The translations under genes were made by a program, and so were the position numbers. Below the pieces are notes generated by a model that saw nothing but the letters and a program-made list of their open reading frames with translations, made no database searches and was not told where the DNA came from. 52,249 nucleotides of DNA, from the NCBI RefSeq assembly GCF_900113135.1, contig NZ_FOOH01000028.1, positions 1-52,249 of the forward strand. Direction: 5' to 3'. The stretch comes from Salegentibacter agarivorans. Its GTDB lineage: Bacteria; Bacteroidota; Bacteroidia; Flavobacteriales; Flavobacteriaceae. Below, piece after piece: positions 36,821 to 44,330 of this stretch. Positions within the stretch are counted from its first letter, which is position 1. Each line of letters opens with the position of its first letter.

Positions 36821-38062
36821 ATGATTAATAAACAGCGCATCATAGATCGCTTTATTAGCTATATTACAATTGATACCCAAAGCGATCCCCATAGCACAAC
36901 AACTCCAAGCACCGACAAACAATGGGTTTTAGCCCAAAAACTGGCTAGTGAATTAAAAGAAATGGGAATGACCGAGGTAAGCATAGACGATCACGCCTAT
37001 GTAATGGCTACGCTCCCGGCAAATGTTCCGCATAAAGTACCGGTAATTGGATTTATTTCGCATTTTGATACTTCGCCAGATTTTAATGCTACCAATATAA
37101 AACCCCAAATTATTGAAAATTACGACGGTAATGATATTATCCTGAATAAGGAAAAAAACATCATATTATCTTCAGAATATTTTGATGATTTAAAACAATA
37201 TAAAGGCCAAACCATAATTACAACCGATGGTACCAGCCTTTTAAGCGCCGATGATAAAGCGGGAATTACCGAGATTATGACCGCAATGAAATATTTGCTG
37301 GATAATCCTGAAATTCCTCACGGGAAAATTAGGGTAGGTTTTACACCCGATGAAGAAATAGGTCGTGGTGCTCATAAATTTGATGTAGAAAAATTTGGTG
37401 CAGAATGGGCGTATACTATGGATGGTAGCCAAATTGGCGAACTGGAATTTGAGAATTTTAATGCCGCAAAAGCAATTGTTAAAGTTAATGGGAAAGGTGT
37501 TCACCCCGGCTACGCAAAAGATAAAATGGTAAACAGCCAGTATATTGCCGTAGATTTTATTAACTCGCTACCGCGTTTGGAAACCCCAGAGCATACTGAA
37601 GGCAGACAGGGATTTTTTCACCTAAGTGATATGAAAGGCGATGTTGAAGAAACCGTGTTGGAATATATAATTCGGGATCACGATTTAGGCCATTTTGAAG
37701 CTCGTAAAGAAATGATACAGGACCTGGCTTCAGAGATTTGTTCGCAATATGAAAATGATTGTATTTCAGTTGAAATTATCGATCAATATTTTAATATGAA
37801 AGAAAAAATAGAGCCGGTAATGCATATTATTGAAATAGCTGAGAATGCAATGAAGGCAGTAAATGTTGAGCCTATTTTAAAACCAATTCGTGGCGGAACT
37901 GATGGCGCGCAACTAAGTTACATGGGACTACCCTGTCCTAATATTTTTGCCGGCGGCCACAACTTCCACGGGAAGTATGAATATGTACCGGTAGAAAGTA
38001 TGCAAAAAGCCACTGAAGTAATTGTGAAAATCGCTGAATTAACTTCAGAAAATTATAAGTAA
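36821..38062 (+). CDS. pepT: Peptidase T (tripeptide aminopeptidase)
   Basis: Removes N-terminal residues from tripeptides in the cytoplasm using two zinc ions (family M20B). The 413-residue product has the metal-binding HFDTSPDF, DGTSLLSADDKAGITEI, TPDEEIGRGAHKFD and RGGTDGAQLSYMGLPCPNIFAGGHNFHGKYE. Length is normal for PepT (about 410). It has its own promoter and is followed by the YdeI-like gene at 22 nt. Confidence 0.96.
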   Translation: MINKQRIIDRFISYITIDTQSDPHSTTTPSTDKQWVLAQKLASELKEMGMTEVSIDDHAYVMATLPANVPHKVPVIGFISHFDTSPDFNATNIKPQIIENYDGNDIILNKEKNIILSSEYFDDLKQYKGQTIITTDGTSLLSADDKAGITEIMTAMKYLLDNPEIPHGKIRVGFTPDEEIGRGAHKFDVEKFGAEWAYTMDGSQIGELEFENFNAAKAIVKVNGKGVHPGYAKDKMVNSQYIAVDFINSLPRLETPEHTEGRQGFFHLSDMKGDVEETVLEYIIRDHDLGHFEARKEMIQDLASEICSQYENDCISVEIIDQYFNMKEKIEPVMHIIEIAENAMKAVNVEPILKPIRGGTDGAQLSYMGLPCPNIFAGGHNFHGKYEYVPVESMQKATEVIVKIAELTSENYK

Positions 38063-38084
38063 TCAGTTTGTCTAAAAGTTAAAA

Positions 38085-38678
38085 ATGGCAGTAAAATCGG
38101 TAGATCAGTATATTGAAACCCACCCAACCTGGGAGCAGGAATTACTTTCTTTACGTGAAATACTACAAAACACTGAATTGGAAGAATGTATAAAATGGGG
38201 TGCACCCGTTTATGCTTTAGATGGGAAAAATGTAGTAGGAATGGCTGCTTTTAAAAATCATTGTGCACTTTGGTTTTTTAATGGCGCTTTATTAAAAGAA
38301 AATACCGCTTTACTTTACAATGCCCAGGAAGATAAAACCAAAGCTTTAAGACAAATAAGGTTTAAAAAAGAAGATGAAATAAAACCGGAAATTCTTCAGA
38401 AGTATATAGCCGAAGCCATACAGAATCAACGGGAAGGAAAAGAAATAAAACCTTTAAAAAATAAAACACTGGTACTGCCTTTAGATCTCAAAGAGGCATT
38501 AGAAAAAGATGAACATTTCAAGAATTCCTATTATCAGTTAACTAAAGGTAAACAAAGGGAATACGCCGATTATATTTCTGAAGCAAAAAGAGAGGTTACA
38601 AAAAAATCCCGCCTGGAGAAAATTAAACCGATGATTCTAAGCGGGGTCGGGTTAAATGATAAGTATAAAAATTGCTAA
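38085..38678 (+). CDS. YdeI/DUF1801-type protein
   Basis: A 197-residue protein. The N-terminal part (TWEQELLSLREILQN, ECIKWGAPVYALDGKNVVGMAAFKNHCALWFF) is a DUF1801 (YdhG-like) domain, and the C-terminal part (FKNSYYQLTKGKQREYADYISEAKREVTKKSRLEKI) matches the YdeI/OmpD-associated helix block. The biochemical function is not known. It is 22 nt after pepT and likely cotranscribed. Confidence 0.87.
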   Translation: MAVKSVDQYIETHPTWEQELLSLREILQNTELEECIKWGAPVYALDGKNVVGMAAFKNHCALWFFNGALLKENTALLYNAQEDKTKALRQIRFKKEDEIKPEILQKYIAEAIQNQREGKEIKPLKNKTLVLPLDLKEALEKDEHFKNSYYQLTKGKQREYADYISEAKREVTKKSRLEKIKPMILSGVGLNDKYKNC

Positions 38679-38701
38679 GATCTTTTATAAGAACCTAAAA
38701 C

Positions 38702-38749
38702 AGTTTCTGTTTCTAATATCTTAGATTCTGAAACGAGTTCAGAATGACG
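38702..38749. repeat. Interspersed palindromic element, copy C (truncated)
   Basis: Only the right half is clear: TTAGATTCTGAAACG...GTTCAGAATGACG. The left half is eroded to GTTTCTGTTTCTAA. Same family as the elements at 13866, 25333 and 49208. Confidence 0.75.
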
Positions 38750-38782
38750 TTTTTTACAGTTCTTAAATCTTCTATAAAATAA

Positions 38783-38811
38783 GAATCCCCAGCGCTATGG
38801 CCTGGGGATTC
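38783..38811. terminator. Bidirectional terminator between YdeI-like gene and yajC
   Basis: A 10-bp stem GAATCCCCAG/CTGGGGATTC with a 9-nt loop, flanked by A- and T-rich DNA. It lies between convergent genes. Confidence 0.7.
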
Positions 38812-38839
38812 TAAATTCTATTGATTAAAACAGAAAAAA

Positions 38840-39166
38840 CTATTTCTTTTCTTTAATAGCTTTTGCCTTACTTTCTTTTTCTGGCTTCGCCGGTTCGTTG
38901 AGTTTTTTACTCATTTCCATCGAGATGGAAGAACGATCAAAGGTTATTTTTCCTGCTCCGGTTTCTATAATTACCGCATTATTTTTTTCGCTAAAATCAA
39001 CAATTTTGCCGTGCATTCCGCTTTTGGTAACCACACGGTCACCACGCTTTAATTCTGATGCAAAATTACGTTCCTGTTTAGCTTTTTTCATTTGCGGGCG
39101 TATCATAAAAAAATACACCACCACAAACATTAATATTATTGGGGCAAACTGGGTTAATTGATCCAT
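38840..39166 (-). CDS. yajC: Preprotein translocase subunit YajC
   Basis: A 108-residue protein with one N-terminal membrane helix (about 6-22, APIILMFVVVYFFMIRPQ) and the YajC signature RPQMKKAKQERNFASELKRGDRVVTKSGMHGKI. It associates with SecDF at the Sec translocon. The C-terminus is Lys/Glu-rich. Last gene of the nusB-DUF1573-yajC run, 3 nt after the DUF1573 gene; a terminator lies 29 bp beyond. Confidence 0.95.
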   Translation of the reverse strand: MDQLTQFAPIILMFVVVYFFMIRPQMKKAKQERNFASELKRGDRVVTKSGMHGKIVDFSEKNNAVIIETGAGKITFDRSSISMEMSKKLNEPAKPEKESKAKAIKEKK

Positions 39167-39169
39167 TTA

Positions 39170-39634
39170 CTAGCTAGCATTTTCTTCGGTTTCTACAAAG
39201 GCTTTAATTCTAAGACGCTCTGTACCAGCTTCAGTATTAGCAGTTACTGTAACAGTTTTTGTTACCTGTCCTTTTCCAGAACCGTTGAATTTAACCAACA
39301 TTTCACCACTTTCTCCTGGCTGAATTGGTTCTTTGGTCCAGGTTGGTACTGTACAGCCGCAAGTACTTTTTGCATTGGTAATTACCAATGGTGCCTGGCC
39401 GGTATTAGTGAATGTAAAAGTATGCTCTACGTTCTCACCTTTTGGAATATTCCCGAAATCATGTTCAGATTTCTCAAATTCCATTTTAGGATAAACAGTA
39501 GCCTGAGCATCACGCTCTGCAGCGCTTTCTACGTTTTCGGCTTTAACTTTTTCTGAGGCGTTATTGTTGTTTTCTTTACAAGAAGTAAATAGCAGCGCCC
39601 CTACTGCAGCTAACATTAAGATTCCATTTTTCAT
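39170..39634 (-). CDS. DUF1573 lipoprotein
   Basis: A 154-residue lipoprotein. Signal MKNGILMLAAVGALLFTSC with lipobox FTSC (Cys19), a Lys/Asn-rich linker, then a DUF1573 (Ig-like, ASPM/SPD-2-like) domain: HDFGNIPKGENVEHTFTFTN, the Cys pair in STCGCTVPTW, VKFNGSGKGQ. The function is unknown; in Bacteroidota the gene is often found between nusB and yajC, as here. Confidence 0.9.
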   Translation of the reverse strand: MKNGILMLAAVGALLFTSCKENNNNASEKVKAENVESAAERDAQATVYPKMEFEKSEHDFGNIPKGENVEHTFTFTNTGQAPLVITNAKSTCGCTVPTWTKEPIQPGESGEMLVKFNGSGKGQVTKTVTVTANTEAGTERLRIKAFVETEENAS

Positions 39635-39682
39635 AATAGTGAACTTTATAATTTAATTTTTAAAAATAAGAAATTTTATTGA

Positions 39683-40627
39683 CTACATAAGGCCCCGCCC
39701 TACTTTATTTAACTTATTATCATCTTTATATTCTTTAGAAAGTTTATCTAAAACTCCGTTAATAAAAATGCTACTCTTTGGGGTACTATACTCTTTGGCA
39801 AGTTCCAGGTATTCGTTAATAGTAACCTTTACCGGGATTGATGGGAACTTTAAAAACTCACAAATTGCCATTTTAATAAGGATCATATCAATTTCAGCAA
39901 TTCTATCTTTATCCCAATTGGGGGTTTTCCCTAGCATTTCGTTGGCCAGAGTTTCATCATTCAAATACGTTTTTCTGAATAATTCTTTGGCAAAATCTTT
40001 ATCCTCTTCATTTTTATATAGTTTCCCTATCTTAAGATTTTCAGCAGAATTAGGCTTTAATTTCTGAAGGAATTTCAGCACGGCCGTGTTTACCAGCGGT
40101 AGATCGTCTACCCAGGTAAGTTTCGCATCTTCTAGATAATCGTATAATTTTTCATTGGGTGCTATTACTTCTTTAAAAATAGCTATGATAAACTCTTTGT
40201 CTTCTTTAAAACTGGAATCGCGGGTTTCCATGTAATTTTCGTAAAGATCGCTCTTCTTTATCTCCTGCCAGATAATTTGTACATAATCATCATCCCTTTT
40301 CCAGTGTGTTATTTTTCTTGATTCCAGTGCGTCCTGCAGGCTTTCATTATGCTCTAGAATTTCAAAAATGGAGTTAGAAACAAATTTTTTATTAGGATCT
40401 TTATCTTCGCTGGTAGCAAGATGTTTTTGTTGGGATTTTTCTAAAAAGTTTTCGGCCTGGCCCTTTAGTTCTGCAATTAGGCTTAATTGTACAAGGAACA
40501 GGTCGTACATCTCTTCCATACTTTTAAGCAGGAATCTCTCCTCGGTTCCCAGGTTGTCGTTTTGGCTTTGGTTAAAGGCGTAAAGTGATTGCATTACTTT
40601 AACCCGAATATGTCTTCTTGTCAACAT
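39683..40627 (-). CDS. nusB: Transcription antitermination factor NusB
   Basis: NusB binds boxA with S10 (NusE) and supports antitermination on rRNA operons. The 314-residue product is about twice the usual 140 residues, as in other Bacteroidota: residues 1-150 are an extra helical part starting MLTRRHIRVKVMQSLYAFNQ, and 160-300 carry the NusB fold with DLPLVNTAVLKFL and IAEIDMILIKMAICEFLKFPSIPVKVTINEYLELAKEYSTPKSSIFINGVLDKL. First gene of nusB-DUF1573-yajC. Confidence 0.93.
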   Translation of the reverse strand: MLTRRHIRVKVMQSLYAFNQSQNDNLGTEERFLLKSMEEMYDLFLVQLSLIAELKGQAENFLEKSQQKHLATSEDKDPNKKFVSNSIFEILEHNESLQDALESRKITHWKRDDDYVQIIWQEIKKSDLYENYMETRDSSFKEDKEFIIAIFKEVIAPNEKLYDYLEDAKLTWVDDLPLVNTAVLKFLQKLKPNSAENLKIGKLYKNEEDKDFAKELFRKTYLNDETLANEMLGKTPNWDKDRIAEIDMILIKMAICEFLKFPSIPVKVTINEYLELAKEYSTPKSSIFINGVLDKLSKEYKDDNKLNKVGRGLM

Positions 40628-40656
40628 AAGTGTAAAAGAACTTTTTAGAATTAGAA

Positions 40657-40682
40657 AAGGCGAAAGAATATTCTTTCGCCTT
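40657..40682 (-). terminator. Palindromic hairpin between leucine dehydrogenase gene and nusB
   Basis: A perfect 26-bp palindrome (13-bp half AAGGCGAAAGAAT), then TTTTCT on the minus strand. It follows the leucine dehydrogenase gene but lies just downstream of the nusB -7 box, so it would also form in the nusB leader. Confidence 0.6.
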
Positions 40683-40683
40683 G

Positions 40684-40717
40684 CAAAAATACCAAACTTT
40701 TGAAATTGATTACTTCA
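40684..40717 (-). promoter_or_regulatory. nusB promoter
   Basis: Minus strand TTG (40717-40715, inside the leucine dehydrogenase 3' end), 23 bp, TATTTTTG (40691-40684). Transcription would begin at the start of the palindrome 40657-40682. Confidence 0.55.
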
Positions 40718-41813
40718 AATTTTGTTTTTTTCTATCATCAATTCTTTGCTGTGCAATTTTAAGTGCTGCAAAGTGGGATGTCATATCTTCCTTATCTGCT
40801 TTAGAAAGAATTTCTAGCGTAGTATTGTAGATATTTTCAGTCTTACGTATAATTTCCTTTTTATCATAATTCTCTAATTCGGCGTAAACATTTATAATTC
40901 CGCCGGCATTAATTAGAAAATCCGGAGCGTAAACAATTCCTCTTTCTCTTAAAATTGTACCGTGAGTAACCTCATCAGCCAACTGGTTATTGGCAGCACC
41001 GGCAATTACCTTAGCCTCAATACGGTTTACTGTATCATCGTTAATGGTAGCGCCAAGGGCACAGGGGGCGTAAATATCTACTTCGGCTGCATATACATCA
41101 GCGTCATCATAAATAATTGCTCCATATTTATTTTTTACTGCTTCAAGACGTTCTTCGTTAATATCACTGATAAAAACTTTAGCTCCATCTTGAGTTAAAT
41201 GCTCTACAAGGGTCTCACCAACGTGACCAATCCCCTGAACCAATACGGATTTCCCTTCAAGATCGTCACTTCCAAATTTGTGTTTTGCAGCGGCTTTTAT
41301 TCCCATAAAAACACCGTAAGCGGTTATTGGAGATGGGTTTCCTGCTCCACCTTTATCTTCAGAAATTCCGGTAACGTATTTAGTTACTTCACGAACAGTA
41401 TCCATATCTGCAGTTTCCATTCCCACATCTTCTGCTGTGATATATTTTCCGCTAAGGGAATCTACAAAACGTCCAAAACTTTTCATAAGTTCAGGAGTTT
41501 TTTGGGTTTTAGCATCCCCAATAATTACGGCTTTTCCACCGCCAAGATTAAGTCCGGTAATCGCACTTTTAAAGGTCATACCTCGAGAAAGACGCAAAAC
41601 ATCATTTAAGGCTTCCCATTCACTGCTGTAATTCCACATTCGGGTACCACCAAGTGCTGGTCCTAAAACCGTGTTATGAATACCAATAATTGCCTTTAAA
41701 CCTGTATCTTTGTCGTTGCAAAAAACTACTTGCTCGTGGTTGTCAAAAGAGAGCTGACCGAATACCGGTGCAGACTTTTTAAGTTCATTTGCATTTAGAA
41801 CATCAACTTGCAT
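40710..41813 (-). CDS. Leucine dehydrogenase (Glu/Leu/Phe/Val dehydrogenase family)
   Basis: A 367-residue NAD-dependent oxidative deaminase of branched-chain amino acids. The catalytic segment is GPALGGTRMWNYSS and NLGGGKAVIIGD (second Lys in GGGKAVI), then the Rossmann motif VLVQGIGHVGETL. LeuDH is more likely than GluDH from the length and from the GPALGGTRM N-terminal segment. It would supply 2-ketoisocaproate for leucine catabolism or be reversed for synthesis. Appears monocistronic. Confidence 0.9.
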   Translation of the reverse strand: MQVDVLNANELKKSAPVFGQLSFDNHEQVVFCNDKDTGLKAIIGIHNTVLGPALGGTRMWNYSSEWEALNDVLRLSRGMTFKSAITGLNLGGGKAVIIGDAKTQKTPELMKSFGRFVDSLSGKYITAEDVGMETADMDTVREVTKYVTGISEDKGGAGNPSPITAYGVFMGIKAAAKHKFGSDDLEGKSVLVQGIGHVGETLVEHLTQDGAKVFISDINEERLEAVKNKYGAIIYDDADVYAAEVDIYAPCALGATINDDTVNRIEAKVIAGAANNQLADEVTHGTILRERGIVYAPDFLINAGGIINVYAELENYDKKEIIRKTENIYNTTLEILSKADKEDMTSHFAALKIAQQRIDDRKKQNLK

Positions 41814-41865
41814 AACTTGTTACATTTTATAAATTAGTGTTTTCATATTTCTGAAAATCACAGTG

Positions 41866-41873
41866 CAAAAATA
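41866..41873 (-). promoter_or_regulatory. Leucine dehydrogenase -7 box
   Basis: TATTTTTG on the minus strand, 52 bp before the ATG. No TTG at the right distance. Confidence 0.45.
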
Positions 41874-41949
41874 AAGAATATTTCAACAAAGAGGTTTTTA
41901 AAACGTGTTAAAATAACATATCCTCAATTTTTAGCTTTTTTACTCTTAA

Positions 41950-43707
41950 ATGAAGAACCTTAAGCATCTCAATAAATATTTCCTGAAGTATAAATGGAAA
42001 CTACTAATTGGCCTCGTAATTACCATCGTTGCCCGTATTTTCGCATTGTATTATATTCCGTTAATCGGTGATTCTACTGATGCGATAGAGCAATATATTA
42101 ACGGTGAAATAAGTACTATTGACGTTCTTAGAACCGAACTTGCTATAAACATTGCGCTAATTATAGGAGCAACATTAGTAGCTGCATTTCTTACCTTTTT
42201 AATGCGACAGACCTTTATTGTGGTTTCGCGTTATATTGAATTTGATCTTAAAAACGAGATTTACAAACACTACCAGGAACTTTCGCTTAATTTTTATAAA
42301 AAGAACCGTACCGGCGATTTAATGAATAGAATTAGCGAAGATGTGAGTAAAGTAAGGATGTACCTTGGCCCGGCCATTATGTACACGGTTACCACGTTCA
42401 CTTCTACCGTTGTGGTTTTAATTTTTATGGTTCAGGCAGCGCCAGAGCTCACTTTATATACTGTAGCACCCTTACCGGTTTTAGCATTTTCTATCTATAA
42501 AATTAGCGTTGCCATTCATAAACGCAGTACTGTAGTGCAACAATATCTTTCCAGGCTCAATACATTTACACAGGAGAGTTTCAGTGGAATTGCCGTTATA
42601 AAATCTTACGGGATGGAAACCCAGATTAACCACAATTTCGTAGACCTGGCTAATGGAAGTCGCGATAAAAATATTGATTTGGTTAAAGTCCAGGCTTTTT
42701 TCTTCCCGCTAATGGTATTATTAATAGGGATTAGTAATGTACTGGTAATTTATATAGGTGGTAATCAATATATAAACGGCGAGATTGATAATATTGGAGT
42801 TATTGTTGAATTTCTCCTCTATGTAAATATGCTTACCTGGCCAATTGCATCTATAGGTTGGGTAACTTCTTTAGTACAGCAAGCTGATGCTTCCCAGGAA
42901 CGCATCAATGAATTTTTAGACGAAAAACCTGAAATTACGAATAAGAAAAAAACACCAGATGAAATTCACGGGAGCATCGCTTTTAATAATGTGAGTTTTA
43001 CCTACGATGATACGAATATTACTGCGCTTAAAAATGTTTCTTTTGAAGTTGAAAGTGGAGAAACTCTCGCCATAATTGGAAAAACCGGCGCAGGAAAATC
43101 TACCATCCTGGAACTTATTGGAAGACTGTATGATGTTGACCAGGGCACTATTAGTATAGACGGAAAAAATATTGAAAATCTAAACCTGGATAGCTTAAGA
43201 AACAGCATTGGTTACGTTCCCCAGGATGCATTTTTATTTAGTGATTCTATTAAAAACAATATCAAATTCGGAAAAACCAATGCCAGCGACGAAGAAATTT
43301 TTGAAGCTGCCAAAAATGCATCGGTTCATAAAAATATTGTTGGCTTCAGCAAAGGTTATGATACGGTTTTAGGAGAACGCGGTATAACGCTTTCCGGCGG
43401 TCAAAAGCAACGTGTTTCTATTGCGCGTGCCATAATTCACGATCCTAAGATCTTATTGTTTGACGATTGTCTTTCTGCCGTAGATACTGAAACTGAAGAG
43501 GCTATACTGAATAACCTTTTTAAAATTTCAAAAGAAAAAACGACCATAATTGTAAGTCACAGGATTTCTTCAGCAAAAAATGCCGATAAAATTATTATCC
43601 TGGAAGACGGCGCTATAGTGCAACAAGGGACTCATTCCCAATTACTAAACCAGCAAGGCTATTACAAAGAATTGTATGCAAAACAGCTAAATGAAAAAGA
43701 AATGTGA
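41950..43707 (+). CDS. ABC exporter, fused permease-ATPase (degenerate catalytic Glu)
   Basis: A 585-residue type IV exporter half: six membrane helices in residues 1-320, then an ATPase. Walker A is GKTGAGKST (377-385), the signature LSGGQKQR (about 481-488), and Walker B LLFDDCLSAVDTETEEA (about 502-518). The residue after the Walker B Asp is Asp instead of the catalytic Glu, as in one half of heterodimeric exporters (MdlA/TM287-like). No partner gene is adjacent, so the partner may be encoded elsewhere or it may be a homodimer. The substrate is unknown. Confidence 0.92.
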   Translation: MKNLKHLNKYFLKYKWKLLIGLVITIVARIFALYYIPLIGDSTDAIEQYINGEISTIDVLRTELAINIALIIGATLVAAFLTFLMRQTFIVVSRYIEFDLKNEIYKHYQELSLNFYKKNRTGDLMNRISEDVSKVRMYLGPAIMYTVTTFTSTVVVLIFMVQAAPELTLYTVAPLPVLAFSIYKISVAIHKRSTVVQQYLSRLNTFTQESFSGIAVIKSYGMETQINHNFVDLANGSRDKNIDLVKVQAFFFPLMVLLIGISNVLVIYIGGNQYINGEIDNIGVIVEFLLYVNMLTWPIASIGWVTSLVQQADASQERINEFLDEKPEITNKKKTPDEIHGSIAFNNVSFTYDDTNITALKNVSFEVESGETLAIIGKTGAGKSTILELIGRLYDVDQGTISIDGKNIENLNLDSLRNSIGYVPQDAFLFSDSIKNNIKFGKTNASDEEIFEAAKNASVHKNIVGFSKGYDTVLGERGITLSGGQKQRVSIARAIIHDPKILLFDDCLSAVDTETEEAILNNLFKISKEKTTIIVSHRISSAKNADKIIILEDGAIVQQGTHSQLLNQQGYYKELYAKQLNEKEM

Positions 43708-43780
43708 AAATTTTTTGCTAGATGTTAAAAATTTTTAGATTTTTGAGCAGTACTAAACCAAATTATAAAGAATCTATTTT

Positions 43781-44161
43781 ATGAGCGACAAGGGAATGAT
43801 GGAGAAAGAAGAAATATTCTCTAAAGTGCTAAGGGCCGGAAGAAGAACTTACTTCTTTGATGTGAGAGCCACACGTGCAGACGATTATTACCTAACTATT
43901 ACCGAGAGTAAAAAGTTTACCAACGATGACGGTTCTTTTTTCTACAAAAAACACAAAATTTACCTTTACAAAGAGGATTTTGCCGGTTTTAATGAAATTT
44001 TACAGGAAATGACCGACTTTATTCTGAATGAAAAAGGAGAAGAGGTAATTAGCGAACGTCACCAGAAAGATTTCAAAAAAGAATATGAAACTTCAGAAAA
44101 CGGTGAGACGCAAGGTGTTTCTCCAGAGAAGTTTACCGATGTGAGTTTTGACGACATCTAA
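43781..44161 (+). CDS. PUR-alpha-like DNA/RNA-binding protein
   Basis: A 126-residue protein: KVLRAGRRTYFFDVRATRADDYYLTITESKKF (about 17-48) is a PUR repeat (DUF3276), followed by FFYKKHKIYLYKEDFAGFNEILQEMTDFI. One PUR repeat per chain, likely dimerising to form the nucleic-acid-binding surface. The C-terminal about 35 residues are acidic and disordered. The family is common in Bacteroidota and Spirochaetes; its role is unclear. The terminator at 44272 follows. Confidence 0.88.
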   Translation: MSDKGMMEKEEIFSKVLRAGRRTYFFDVRATRADDYYLTITESKKFTNDDGSFFYKKHKIYLYKEDFAGFNEILQEMTDFILNEKGEEVISERHQKDFKKEYETSENGETQGVSPEKFTDVSFDDI

Positions 44162-44271
44162 AATTTTACCTGAGCATTGAGATTAATTGCTCTAATGCTT
44201 AACTTAAAATTACAGTAATTTTATAAAGTGCCTCGTGCATTTGTTTCGAGTTAACTATTTAAAAACTATAC

Positions 44272-44305
44272 AAAACCGTCCCGATATTTTCAGGACGGTT
44301 TTTTT
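44272..44305 (+). terminator. Terminator downstream of the PUR gene
   Basis: A 10-bp stem AAAACCGTCC/GGACGGTTTT with an 11-nt loop and a T-run. It lies 26 bp before the next ATG. Confidence 0.85.
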
Positions 44306-44330
44306 ATATTTATAACTAAATAAAAATAAC

